Source of the DNA: Onthophagus taurus
Taxonomy: Eukaryota > Arthropoda > Insecta > Coleoptera > Scarabaeidae
Direction of reading: 5' to 3'
Assembly (NCBI RefSeq): GCF_036711975.1
Contig: NC_091973.1
Coordinates: forward strand, 19,220,001-19,284,000
Length of the DNA: 64,000 bases
Below the pieces are notes generated by a model. That model worked only from the letters and a program-made list of their open reading frames with translations. It was not told where the DNA came from and did no database searches. Within the stretch, counting starts at the first letter, position 1; each line of letters opens with the position of its first letter. Shown here in pieces: positions 42,776-52,806 of this stretch. The position numbers and the translations under genes were made by a program.

Positions 42776-42968
42776 TAAGACAAAGTACAAGATGTTAGTG
42801 ATAATTGCTACATCTTAACACTGCAGTGTGAACTAACAAAATATACGGGGGCATACCCAGTTAAAACAAAAGATTCTGAGATTGAGATACGGCATTCCTA
42901 ATGCGATTGCAACCGATAGAGGCACTAAATTTATTGCATCTACCTTCAATGAAATATGTAAATTACCC
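42776..42968 (+). pseudogene. Gypsy integrase fragment
   Basis: The frame reads LRLRYGIPNAIATDRGTKF and STFNEICKL, the second catalytic aspartate region of a Ty3/gypsy integrase. It is not collinear with the integrase at 46320-47320, which contains the parts before and after this block, so it may be a displaced piece of the same or a sister copy. Confidence 0.65.
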
Positions 42969-43170
42969 CACGATGGAGTCACAAGCGACGGGCGTTTCCA
43001 CCGCTTAAAGGTTGCGCGTCATCCTTTTACGCACTCCTTTCCAAGCAACGCGGCCGACTCAAGGTTCATAAATATCGATCCCAGTCCAGAAGAGGCAAAG
43101 TTCAACTGGCGCGTTGTAGGCTCAGTCAACTCACCCCGAAGCTAGCTTAGAGCCCGAACAATACCCACGA
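42969..43170. other. GC-richer segment of unknown origin
   Basis: About 200 bases distinctly less AT-rich than the surroundings, between integrase and piggyBac debris. I recognise no domain, tRNA or rRNA part in it. Confidence 0.3.
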
Positions 43171-44718
43171 CGATTTCGTATCCGATCTATTTACCGCGCA
43201 CTCTGATACGAAAACTTCAAGTCAGCATGTATATTATATAGATTCTTCGTAATAAAGATGTTGCATAATGCCGTCAAAAACATATGAATGCATCATGTGT
43301 GGAAAGAAGCTTAAGCAATATTCTCAGCTGTACAATCATGAGAAAATTTGTGCTAACTACTGTTTAGTGTTTGAAATACCAGAAGATCCGACGGCTTTAG
43401 ATATTTTCCATTTATATTTTACGCCTGAAATTATGAAGAAAATTTGTCAAGAAACAAATCAATATTATGAATTAGTTACAAATCACAACCATCTCTTCTC
43501 GGGACCAACATCTTCAAAATTAAGATTGCAAAAATGGCAAGAAACAACACCTGAAGAACTTTTTGTATTCTTTGCCCTAACAATGCTGATGGTTAGATGA
43601 AGAAGCTGAGTATCAACGAATACTGGTCCACAGATCGTCTTCTTATCACCCCTTGCTGTTGTTACGTCTGCTTCACATCAACAGAATTACAATCAGCCTT
43701 CGGCTGATAGAATGTACAAAATAAACCCAATTTTAGATCATCTGCGGAAAACATTCAAAGAAGTCTTCCATCCCTTTGAAAATATTTGCATCGACGAAAG
43801 TTTATTGTACTCCAGCCCGCAGCTTTTTGACTTCATCAAAACGGTACTAATGTATGTGGAACTATTAGGAAGAATCGTAAGGGAATGCACAATTTTGAAA
43901 AAAAAATTGAAAAGGGGTGAACTAGAAGTTCATCATACTGACAAAATACTGGCTCTAAAATGGTTTGATAAGAGAGAGGTGTTTATGCTTACAACTATTC
44001 ATAAAAATCAAATGAAGCAAACTGCGATTAGATTCAAAAACAAAAAGTAAATTCAAGTTGCATCATTCAGTACAACTATCACATGGGATCCGTTGACAGA
44101 TCAGACATGCTGCTCAGTTCAGTAGGATGTGTGAGAAAATCCTTGAAGTGGTACAGAAAGCTCTTCTTCCACCTTGATATAACCCTTCTAAACTGCCAAA
44201 CCATATTCAATGTCAAAACTGGGAAGAATATAAGCATAGCAGATATTGGATTGACTTTCATTAGAGTCAATTAGAGTCAATTAGAGTCAAAAACATATGA
44301 ATGCATCATGTGTGGAAAGAAGCTTAAGCAATATTCTCAGCTGTACAATCATGAGAAAATTTGTGCTAACTACTGTTTAGTGTTTGAAATACCAGTCAAA
44401 ACTGGGAAGAATATAAGCATAGCAGATATTGGATTGACTTTCATTAGAGAGTTTTTAACAAAATATCAAAAACCAGGGCAAAGACTGAAAAGAGGTCGTC
44501 CATCATTTCCGTCATTTTCCAGTTCCAGTTCCTCCTACGCCAAAAAAAGAATATCCCACCAGATATTGCCACGTCTGCATACATACCTCAACAGGGGAGA
44601 GAAAACGAAGAGAAAGCAGGTACATGTGTGCAAAATGTGTAGTTGCATGATGTGTGCACCCTTGCTTCGAAAAACACCACAATGTATTAAGGTTTTGAAA
44701 AAGAAAATTTTTATTTAG
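43171..44718 (+). pseudogene. piggyBac-like (PGBD) transposase, decayed and rearranged
   Basis: N-terminal part: CIMCGKKLKQYSQLYNHEKI, IFHLYFTPEIMKKICQETNQ and WQETTPEELFVFFALTMLM (43268-43600). Middle: EVFHPFENICIDESLLY with a catalytic-type Asp and LALKWFDKREVFMLTTIH (43712-44050). C-terminal: YNYHMGSVDRSDMLLS and RKSLKWYRKLFFHLDITLLN (44070-44210), ending in a Cys-rich finger near 44630. Large deletions, stops and two internal duplications (see 44212-44449) make it dead. The same N-terminal segment occurs inside Harbinger 1. Confidence 0.85.
44212..44449 (+). repeat. Nested internal duplications in piggyBac
   Basis: Segment A (44212-44266) is repeated at about 44395-44449. Between the copies lie about three tandem repeats of TTAGAGTCAA (44261-44290) and a 110-bp copy (about 44286-44395) of the gene's own 5' part (43273-43382). 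Confidence 0.9.
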
Positions 44719-45169
44719 TTACATTATTACAAAAACTTGTCATTTATTTATTTCTTATTTACTGTTTATTATTCATCTTATGGAAATCTTTTTATTTTTA
44801 CTGTTAATTGTTAGTATCAATATATTTTTTCTCTCCTAACGTTTACGTTTAGTTTTATTATCCCTTTACTTCAAAAGTATAAATTAATATTAAAAAATCA
44901 TTAAAATCGCAAAAAAATACATAACTAATAATTTTAAAAAAACACTTATATTTATAGCAGTGAAAGGGTTAAGCTTGTTAGATTACCATCCACCCTTACG
45001 ACCAGTACATTTAACTTCGAAGCCATTTGGTCCATGGCTGACTGATAATGTAAAGCTTATGATGAATTTGTGAGATAGCGTTAGCCACATCTGCTATACG
45101 TCGTGAGAAAAAGGTGTATTTGTCAACTACACTAAGGCATATTAATGAAAGAACCAGCTAGAGACTTCT
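44719..45169. other. Non-coding AT-rich spacer
   Basis: No open frame or recognisable domain. T- and A-rich with no repeat ends seen. Confidence 0.35.
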
Positions 45170-46110
45170 AAAGAAATTAATATTGATAATAAACCTAAAC
45201 CCTCTATTCCCTCTAACTTAAAAGACGTAAATAAAATTAACGATTTTTTCGTTCAATCTTTGTAAAGAAATTCTGGTCCATGTAATGATTTACTACAATT
45301 CTATAATTCTAATGAGTACTTTCCTTAGCATTGTGATAAATTTAAATTTAATTTTGTAGATATATCAGAAATATCATACATTATAAATGGTATTGAGACG
45401 ATTGGCATTTGGAATAGATGATTTGAATATTATTTTAATTAAAAAAGGTGGGTCTGATATACTACGATACATTGTGGCGCCTTTACCTAAGAAACAGATT
45501 CGCTTAGGATTTGAGGATTTGCGTCCCATATGTATGGAAACGTAGTTACGTAAATATATAAATAACAATGACATACTACCTTACTATACTTACCATACTA
45601 CCTTCTACTCAGTCTGGTTTTTGTACTAATCATAGTTGTGACACTTTTGAACCCAACCCAACTGATGACATAATAAATGCTAATAAAAACTTATGTACTG
45701 TTCTGATACTGTTGGATTATAGTAAGACATTCAAGAAGGTAAACCATCAGATGCTCATAGCACAATTGCATTACCTTGGGGCGTCTGGTTCGCCAATCAG
45801 TTTCATGTATGTATTCACATTTGTTCTGATGACACTCAGATGTATATTTCTTTTCCAAGACATGCTTTTGCTTCGACCTGCTCGCTCATAAATGAGGATC
45901 TCAAATCACTACTTGATTATTCTAATAGAATATCATTGCATTTAAATCCAACAAAATCAAGAATAGTGTGTTTCGGTAACTTAAATGCAAGGGATGTAAA
46001 TATACTTTTAAATAACGAAAAAATAGAAGTCAAAATAGTTGTTTGAGATTTATTTTTGGTATTCGTAAATTTGAACGAGTTTCGCACGCCCTTATCAAAG
46101 TAACTTGACG
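45170..46110 (+). pseudogene. Jockey/CR1-like LINE reverse transcriptase fragment
   Basis: The reading starts DISEISYIINGIETIG, then STQSGFCTNHSCDTFE and CTVLILLDYSKTFKKVNHQM (45600-45760), which are standard fingers and palm motifs. A deletion then joins the frame to SDDTQMYISF (45830) and SLINEDLKSLLDYSNRISLHL. Frameshifts are many. It may belong to the same family as the endonuclease scrap at 29568. Confidence 0.8.
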
Positions 46111-46319
46111 CAATATGAGAAACTGTATAAAAATTAAATTTAGAACTGATGAATATAATATAAACGTTACACGCAAACACATCATATCCATATCTGTTCA
46201 CAATACAACAATCAATGGAAACCGCTATTATTTCTGTCTCTAAAGCTGTCCCCCGCCGAACATAAATATAGCGCATACCACAGAGAGTTATTAACAATCT
46301 CCATGTTAATGAGATTTTA

Positions 46320-47320
46320 ACCGTGATATAAAGAATTATTGTAATAATTGTGAATTATGTAATCGCCGTAAAACTTCATTGCACCTCCAGAAAGTACCGG
46401 TACAAAAATTTCAGGCAATAAATCGTCCGTTCGAACGTACGTCAATGGATAGCGTTGGCCCATTGATAACTACAGAGAACGGAAATCGGTACATTTTAAG
46501 TATATCGAAGCAACCTGGCGAGGGTAGCCAGGTCAGAACGCTGAAACGGTTATAATTTTGCTTCATGTTTGATGAAGCAAACATGTAGGTTATTAAAACT
46601 CGAAAAAATTTAAACCACTCCTTACCATCCCGAATATAATGGATTGATCGAACGAAGCCACTGTGTAATCAAAGACATATTATCGTATTATATCGACAAA
46701 AATCAAGGGATTGAGATGAATGGTTACCCTTTGTCGTTTTCGCTTATTGCTCGGCATATCACAGTAGTACAGGTTATACTCGTTATTTTCTTTTGTACGG
46801 TCGAAATATTGAGTTACCCATTAACGATTTCATCAAACCTTTAACAACTAAGTACGATTTTACAGAAAATTACGTATCAGAATTTGTGGCCCGAATGAAT
46901 AATGTGTTCACCGAAGTAGAACAAAGATTACAACAAGCGTAGGAAAAACAGGCATATTATAATAAAAAGAGATCTAGTTTTGTTAAACGATGTGACGGTT
47001 AAGCCAGGGTTGTCGAGGAAATTAGCTCAACCGTGGGTAGGTCCATTTCGAATAATTAAAAATTTTAACGCTGTCAATTATCAAATTAAAGCTTGTAATA
47101 GTTCAACAACCTTAGTGGTTAGCAGACTAAAACCTTATACGACCATTTTAATGGAAGCAACTATTCGGACTACGTGCGGAAAAATTATACGAAGGAAGAC
47201 TTATTCAATAAGTAATCCTGTTACTCTACCAATGCCAATCTTTAGAACAATCCCTGGGCCATCGGAAACGAGAACATCGAGAATTCACGAAAATAGACCT
47301 TCGTTAACCCCAGCTAGGTA
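46320..47320 (+). pseudogene. pol: Ty3/gypsy integrase, decayed
   Basis: A zinc-binding CELCNRRKT and the first Asp region TSMDSVGPLITTENGNRYIL lie at 46350-46510. A foreign 90-bp piece with two hairpins follows. The third catalytic region TPYHPEYNGLIERSH is near 46620, and the C-terminal part LSRKLAQPWVGPFRIIKNF and VVSRLKPY ends at 47320. Stops interrupt it near 46790 and 46940. The central DRGTKF block is missing here but a matching block is at 42776. Confidence 0.8.
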
Positions 47321-48190
47321 GGTGAAACCCGCGTCTACGAGATTATTTGATGAAGCAAATTTTATAGTCCCCTCCAGTCTCTCGCGAAGTAGGACGAAGT
47401 AGACCGAGGAACGAGAGTGTGGCGGTATTGCTCGAACTACCTCGCGCTACTTCTACCCACTTCTACCATTGACCATTTTATACCAGACTTGTTATATATC
47501 TAGGGAGTCTTCATTTTCGTGGATTGGTATTAAATAGAAAGAGAGGATTTGACAGTTAACAATAGAAGGGTTATTCATTGTTTGTAAATTATAATCGAAA
47601 TAAATAATTAAATACAGCTATTTGAGTTTACATATACAAGAAGACTGCTAACCGCAACGTAAAAATTGGTAACGCGTAAAGTGCTATTTTTGGATTTGTA
47701 CACTATGGGGCGCTGATGGATTTTCTAATAATAATGGATATGATTAAGAGATGGCAGCACTATTTTTGATTTATATTCCCCCTCTTATATTTTCTTGTGC
47801 TAATAATAATAATTGTTTAGTATTTTTTTTAAATTAATAAATAAACTTTTATTGTACGAAAACCAGATACGTTTTTAATATTTAAATATAAATGAATCTA
47901 TTATTTGTGAACTATTTTTTGGAAAATAACTGTGTAATCTATAAAATCGGAGCTATGAAACTATGAAACTACGGTTCTATAAAAGTTGTTACAGTTTATT
48001 AATCATGAAAAGTCATGACAGTTAGTTTATTTGCTTTAAATATCTATAATTATTATTTAAAACTAGTTATTAAAACTAAAATCTATGGTCTTTAATTGTA
48101 AATAAGCTTTATCTTTTAGTAATATTTTGAAATAATATAGTAATTAGACAAGGGGTTAAAAGGCACGGAAACCAAATATATTAAAATACT
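47321..48190. other. Non-coding, possibly gypsy LTR remains
   Basis: Sequence with AATAAATAATTAAA near 47600 and a short direct repeat GTAGGACGAAGTAGACC near 47388 might be LTR-derived, but no matching second LTR is present. The rest is AT-rich without features. Confidence 0.3.
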
Positions 48191-48894
48191 GATTTATATC
48201 CTTATATTAATAGGTAACGCAAAATTGCTCTTACTTTCTCCTACTGCGTTAAAAATGAAGTTTTTTTGTGAGCGTCATTTCGAACCAGATTCATTTTCGA
48301 GTTCAACGAGGAATCGTTTGTGCCATGATGCGGTCCCTATTCCTTATATGACCTGTATAGAGTATTTAGACCATTCTACTTTGGAAGAAAGTATATTAGA
48401 TACCACGATGGACGAAGAAAATACAACACCGACCCGTCAAAAAAAACTTATTCAAGATCGAAAGTGACGCAAGTAAATAATGTATTGCCAAGTTCAACTG
48501 GATCTACTAGTCCAGGTACTAAATCTTGGATAACGGCGTTTGTAAACATGCTAGCAACCCCATCCCGAGATAGACCAAGTAAAAGTAACAGTGAAGGGAT
48601 GCTAACTGAAAAAATCAAAAATCAATCCCGAATTTTAAGTAATAAACGAACTCTGATTAGCAAGCTAAAGCGCAGAATTAGAAATTGCCCAACTTTAATA
48701 TAATTGCTAAAACCAAATTCAAATCAATTCAATCCAGAGTCTTAACCAACATGCAAATTAATCACTCTTCCAGAACTCATTGGACCAAAAAAGAAAAGAT
48801 CCTAGCAATAAGCTCTTATTATAAATCCCATCGGCATACAGATTTTTGAAAAATGTATGTGAAATAGTTTTGCCTGCAGTAGTATAAGAAGGAG
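48190..48894 (+). pseudogene. THAP-domain (P-element/THAP9-like) transposase fragment
   Basis: A splice-acceptor-like TTAATAG precedes the frame at about 48212. The THAP finger end reads KFFCERHFEPDSFSS with the CHAVP-type HDAVPIPY. A coiled-coil follows (KIKNQSRILSNKRTLISKL, about 48610-48680), then NMQINHSSRTHWTKKEKIL and SSYYKSHRHT, typical of P-type transposases. The catalytic region is missing because the Polinton begins at about 48895. Confidence 0.7.
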
Positions 48895-49290
48895 AGTTCT
48901 GGAGCAGGATTATCCCATATCTTGCGCTCTGTGATTGGTTGAAATGCCAATATGGCGGTCAAAAATTTAGTAACTTTTAGGGATTTTCATTTTACATGTT
49001 GGCAATGAATCTCAATTATGTTGGTACTACTGAGGGTGGAGGGAATGCAAATTTTTTTAATATAAATAAAAGTAGGGTGACCGTCAATATATAAAAATTA
49101 CGATTAATGATTCGTGCTACAATTAGGACTAAGTGTGTGAAAGTGAAAGGAGAATTAAAAAAAAAAACAACAAACGTTACAGTGAACTTGTATTTTAAAG
49201 GTGAGTAATATACATTGAAATGAAGCGTGTTAAATTTAAAGAAGATTTAGATGTGTATTATATTGATGAAGACCAATATAGCAAAAATGC
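48895..49290 (+). repeat. Polinton left terminal inverted repeat
   Basis: Bases 49005-49290 pair with 63712-64000 with very few differences, mainly the length of an A run near 49160. The outer 110 bases have no partner inside the window. Similarity stops abruptly at GCAAAAATGC. Confidence 0.9.
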
Positions 49291-49309
49291 ACTCGGTGAA
49301 CGTCAATAA
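49220..49309 (+). pseudogene. Truncated copy of the terminal-repeat gene
   Basis: The 29-residue frame starts MKRVKFKEDLDVYYIDED like the 64-residue gene at 63588-63782. It diverges where the terminal repeat ends and stops at 49309. It is an incidental copy created by the inverted repeat. Confidence 0.75.
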
Positions 49310-49440
49310 AAAAATAAGATTAATGACTCGTGCTCCAATTAGGAATAGGTGTGTAAATAGTTAAGTGAATGGTATACATAAAAATAATTTTCGCTCTGCG
49401 TATTGGTGAGAGAGACAGTATATAACGTATATAAAGGTGA
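49291..49440 (+). repeat. Diverged second copy of terminal-repeat sequence, with TATA-like box
   Basis: From about 49298 the text GTCAATAAAAAAATAAGATT, then ATTAATGACTCGTGCTCCAATTAGG, parallels 49084-49130 of the terminal repeat at clearly lower identity. TATATAAAGG at 49429-49438 could be the promoter of the gene starting at 49502. Confidence 0.7.
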
Positions 49441-49501
49441 ATGTAAATGTTGTAACGAGAACCAATCGATTAACAGATAGCTCCATATTAAACTTTTAGA
49501 A

Positions 49502-50170
49502 ATGGTTAAGACATTGTTTACGTTATCATTAATAAAGGTTTGTATGAGTTGTGAAAAAAGATATTATTTAGGTAAGTACAGAAAATTACTCCCTAAAAGT
49601 GTATATAATAAAGTATGGGTTAGTTGGTTTAAGGTTTGGAAAATCTACATGTTTTATGATAATTGTTTAGATTTAGATATAGAAGCTTATTTAGAAAATG
49701 TTTATAATTTTGAATCGTTATGCTTATCAAGAGATAGAGAATTTTTAAGATATTTTTTATTAGCATTAGATGTAGTTGGAAATAGTGGTGATAGACTTGA
49801 GAAAGAGAACTTTATAAACAGATACCTGTCAAATGCTTCTTCCATTTTAAGAATTTCTATTCACACTCCAGACGGTGCTTTATGTTTAGCTTGTTTTGAA
49901 AAGATTAATAGGTTTAGATTGAGAAGCAATTTAAAAAAGTACATAAAAAAATGGAAGTATAGATATTACGAATTATCATTTGATAATTTATTCAACTGTA
50001 TAGAAGATAAAGCATCATTTTGCAACTCTTGCTTTATAGCGTTATTTAGATTTAAGGATAATTATGATATGGAACATTTTTTTGAATTATATTCCTCATT
50101 TTCAGACTTAGAATGGAATACTAGTGATAGTGATTATGGTAATGATAATATAATAGAAGATTTATGGTAA
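49502..50170 (+). CDS. Polinton hypothetical protein, 222 residues, CxxC-rich
   Basis: I do not recognise the family. The protein holds three CxxC pairs in similar settings: CMSCEKRYYLG near residue 14, CLACFEKINRF near 128 and CNSCFIALFRF near 172. This suggests a zinc-binding fold with internal repetition. The C terminus is acidic. It is the leftmost gene, transcribed inward from the terminal repeat and convergent with the integrase gene, with 57 bases between their ends. A TATA-like TATATAAAGG lies 64 bases before its ATG. It could be a regulator or a virion protein; nothing in the sequence decides. Confidence 0.75.
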   Translation: MVKTLFTLSLIKVCMSCEKRYYLGKYRKLLPKSVYNKVWVSWFKVWKIYMFYDNCLDLDIEAYLENVYNFESLCLSRDREFLRYFLLALDVVGNSGDRLEKENFINRYLSNASSILRISIHTPDGALCLACFEKINRFRLRSNLKKYIKKWKYRYYELSFDNLFNCIEDKASFCNSCFIALFRFKDNYDMEHFFELYSSFSDLEWNTSDSDYGNDNIIEDLW

Positions 50171-50227
50171 ATAAATAAATATTAATATTAAGTAGTTGTT
50201 TTATTTAAAAAAAAATATATATAATTA

Positions 50228-51169
50228 TTATACAAAATCTGATTTTTTAATCCAACTTCTTTCATCCATTCCAAACCACTTAACGTACATTCGATTTCCT
50301 TTTCGTTTCAATACTTTTTCAATTAACTGTATGTCAGGATAGTGTGTACGTTGTAGTTCTTCACTATAGAAAGCACCTTTAATATCTTCACCTTTCAAGT
50401 CCTGTAATAAATACGATACTGGATTGGTGTACTGAATCTTAACAATTTTAAAAACTTCATTACTCCAGTTAGGAGTGTACCCTTTGGCAAATATTCCACG
50501 ATGTTTAGAAATTCTTACAAAATCATTTAAGTGAAACTTTTGTTTTTTTAATGCGATTGTTTTCATTCGATTATAAACAGTATCCAGTAATCTTTTTTCA
50601 GTATTATTATTATTATTATTATTATTCACTTCTATCGGTTTCATACCTATAGTTGAATGTTTATGTGAATTGTATATTAATAGTATCTGTGGTAATAACT
50701 TTAACCATTTAAAAGATCCTTGAATGCTAAATTCTTTCCACATTAAACCTTTTAAAGTTCTATTCAAACGTTCAACAACAGATGCTTTCAATGAGCTAAA
50801 CGTCGAGTAATGATTAATTTTTAACTTACTCATAAGCAAGCTAAATTCTTTGTTATAAAACTCTTTTCCTAGATCAGTTTGAAGATTTTTTGGTACATAT
50901 CGATCCTTTAGAATACTTTTCATTGCTTTAGTAACATCTTTACCCGATTTAGTTTTTACAGGAACAGCCCATGCATATTTGCTAAAGACATCAATTACAA
51001 CGAGTATATAACGATAACCATTGTTTTGTCGTGCATAAGGTATCATCTCTACTAAATCAGCCTGGTATAAATCATTTATCCCTTTAACAATTACATGTCG
51101 CCTTTTGAAATGTATTCGAGCAGGTTTATGAAGTTCTTCAACTATTTTTCTTTTAACATCACTGGACAT
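50228..51169 (-). CDS. INT: Polinton retrovirus-type integrase
   Basis: The rve-type core has D38 (YQADLVEM), D99 (LQTDLGKEFYN) and E133 (ASVVERLNRTLKGLMW). A run of asparagines near residue 180 links to the C-terminal part, which ends in a chromodomain-like IEKVLKRKGNRMYVKWFG. No N-terminal HHCC finger is present. It would join the element's ends to host DNA, making the 6-bp duplication known for Polintons. The ATG at 51169 gives 313 residues and overlaps the end of the upstream gene by 28 bases, consistent with one block of co-oriented genes. Confidence 0.93.
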   Translation of the reverse strand: MSSDVKRKIVEELHKPARIHFKRRHVIVKGINDLYQADLVEMIPYARQNNGYRYILVVIDVFSKYAWAVPVKTKSGKDVTKAMKSILKDRYVPKNLQTDLGKEFYNKEFSLLMSKLKINHYSTFSSLKASVVERLNRTLKGLMWKEFSIQGSFKWLKLLPQILLIYNSHKHSTIGMKPIEVNNNNNNNNTEKRLLDTVYNRMKTIALKKQKFHLNDFVRISKHRGIFAKGYTPNWSNEVFKIVKIQYTNPVSYLLQDLKGEDIKGAFYSEELQRTHYPDIQLIEKVLKRKGNRMYVKWFGMDERSWIKKSDFV

Positions 51170-51510
51170 TTTACAATGATTTCAACAAACAACTTATTAA
51201 TCCCCCCTGTAACAGTAGATGGAACGAATCGTAATCTATCACCTTTTTTCAATGGGATACCCTCAAAAGAGTTTTGATATTTCACATTGTTTACTTTAAG
51301 AATTGTACTCAATGGTGAAATAGTCATAGAATGAATTACTCCTGATTTGATAGGAAAAGTATAATATAATTTCTCATTACTGAGTGCGTAATTATTTGGA
51401 ACTTTATTTCCAGTCAAAGTAATATTAAAGTAATAATAATAGTTTTCTTCAATTGAAGAGGACAGAACAGAAGAAGAAGAAATATGATGTCCGAACTTGT
51501 GAATAGTCAT
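51142..51510 (-). CDS. Polinton hypothetical protein, possible fibre or minor virion protein
   Basis: From the first ATG (51510) the protein has about 122 residues: a histidine- and serine-rich start, a tyrosine run (ENYYYYFNITLTGNKVPNNY) and a beta-rich body with GIPLKKGDRLRFVPST. The beta-rich composition fits a small structural protein, but I recognise no family. It sits between the unknown virion-type protein and integrase, overlapping the integrase start. An upstream non-ATG extension of 12 codons is open but less likely. Confidence 0.6.
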   Translation of the reverse strand: MTIHKFGHHISSSSVLSSSIEENYYYYFNITLTGNKVPNNYALSNEKLYYTFPIKSGVIHSMTISPLSTILKVNNVKYQNSFEGIPLKKGDRLRFVPSTVTGGINKLFVEIIVKCPVMLKEK

Positions 51511-51538
51511 AATAAAAATGATATAATGTACTATAGGT

Positions 51539-52591
51539 TTATACAATTATACGAGCTTCACGTAACTCTTCTATAATACTATTAATTTCATTACCATGTG
51601 ATGTGTTACCGGCAAGCTGAGAGGCTATTAAAAGTTTTAATCTATCTACTAATTCATTAGGATCATCCCAATAAATGAAATTTGACCGTTGATTATTGTA
51701 CTGCTGCTGCATGAGACCTTCTCCAGTTCTCAGACGAACAGGAACGCTTTTCACTCTACTACGTCGTACAATTGATTCCGTTGCATTTAAAACAGGTGCA
51801 ATTATTTGACGATACTTGTCCGACTTATCACCTATAATTTGTTTGCTTTTATCTTGATTTTTGTTTAATGCTGCTGTTGTTTTAAGTATTTCAACGTAAT
51901 TCTTTTGATCGTCACTAGTAAAATTTTCTGGTTCCCTCTTGAAGATTAACTCATACAGACCTTTCGTACCCTTATAAGTTTTATTTGCAATGGTTATATC
52001 ATTAGTTTTACTACTAAAGGATATTTCACTATCTCCAATGGAATACTTATCTGTTAAAATGTCAACACGAACCCCCTTGTTGCTAGAATCAAATTCATTG
52101 TTATCATCTCTTACATAGCCCTCAATGTAAGATCTTGTTAGAGGTGCAAATTGTTCCAAGTACAATACAAATGATTCTTCAGGAATATTCATAGTTTCTG
52201 GTAATGAAGATACATCTACTGCTGCTGCTGCAGTTTGTGATGGTTGCGATGGTTGTGGTTGTGGTGGTGATGGGTATGTTGCAAAAACATCATCATCGCT
52301 TAATATTGATATTGTTGGTGATTGAGGCGCTTGTTGTTGTTGTTGTTGTTGTTGGTTAAGTTCTGATAGACGTGATGCTTGTACTGCTTTTGATACTCTT
52401 TTTCTTCTTTTTGCAGGTGTTACTGTTTTAAATTCTTCTTCTTCTTTAACTTCATCGGATTTAAGCTCTTCATCCTCCTCCTCCTCCTTCTTAACTTTAA
52501 TAGGATGTTTAATTGAGGAAATTATTTTTTGTAAAGGTGTTGTTACTACTTTATATTGTTCTTGAAGTAAATGTTCAGATCTATGTTTCAT
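51539..52591 (-). CDS. Polinton conserved protein of unknown function, 350 residues
   Basis: The N-terminal third is helical and charged, then acidic, followed by glutamine and proline runs. The C-terminal half is a globular domain with KGTKGLYELIFKREPENFT and ends FIYWDDPNELVDRLKLLIAS, then NEINSIIEELREA, which I associate with a family common in insect Polintons but cannot name with certainty. The frame stays open upstream to about 52735 without an ATG. The first ATG (52591) was chosen, so the true N terminus may be longer through a non-ATG start or splicing. It is probably a virion or morphogenesis protein. Confidence 0.7.
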   Translation of the reverse strand: MKHRSEHLLQEQYKVVTTPLQKIISSIKHPIKVKKEEEEDEELKSDEVKEEEEFKTVTPAKRRKRVSKAVQASRLSELNQQQQQQQQAPQSPTISILSDDDVFATYPSPPQPQPSQPSQTAAAAVDVSSLPETMNIPEESFVLYLEQFAPLTRSYIEGYVRDDNNEFDSSNKGVRVDILTDKYSIGDSEISFSSKTNDITIANKTYKGTKGLYELIFKREPENFTSDDQKNYVEILKTTAALNKNQDKSKQIIGDKSDKYRQIIAPVLNATESIVRRSRVKSVPVRLRTGEGLMQQQYNNQRSNFIYWDDPNELVDRLKLLIASQLAGNTSHGNEINSIIEELREARIIV

Positions 52592-52806
52592 TGCTTTTAA
52601 TTTATCTAATTTCTTTTTCACATTTTCTCTAGTTTTAATAAGCTTTCGTGTTAATTGTTTTGAGTCTATCTTTTCTTTACAATGAATGAATGCTTCATGA
52701 CTAAAATTTGTATTTACTTTAGAGTTTATTGGAACTGTTTTTTAACATATAAATTTTAAAAGATCGGTTTTTAAATGATCTGTTTTATCAGATCAGCCAG
52801 CCGTTC

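Noticed and set aside
42969-43170. Possible tRNA or rRNA fragment
   Set aside because: No cloverleaf, and no rRNA block I can recognise with confidence.
45790-45850. CSDD in place of YADD in the LINE reverse transcriptase
   Set aside because: The copy has a deletion and frameshifts right beside it, so this is decay rather than a variant active site.
52730-52745. ATG TTA AAA AAC as a frameshift start for the 350-residue Polinton protein
   Set aside because: The slippery AAAAAAC is there, but the protein's frame would need a +1 shift, not the -1 shift such sites give.
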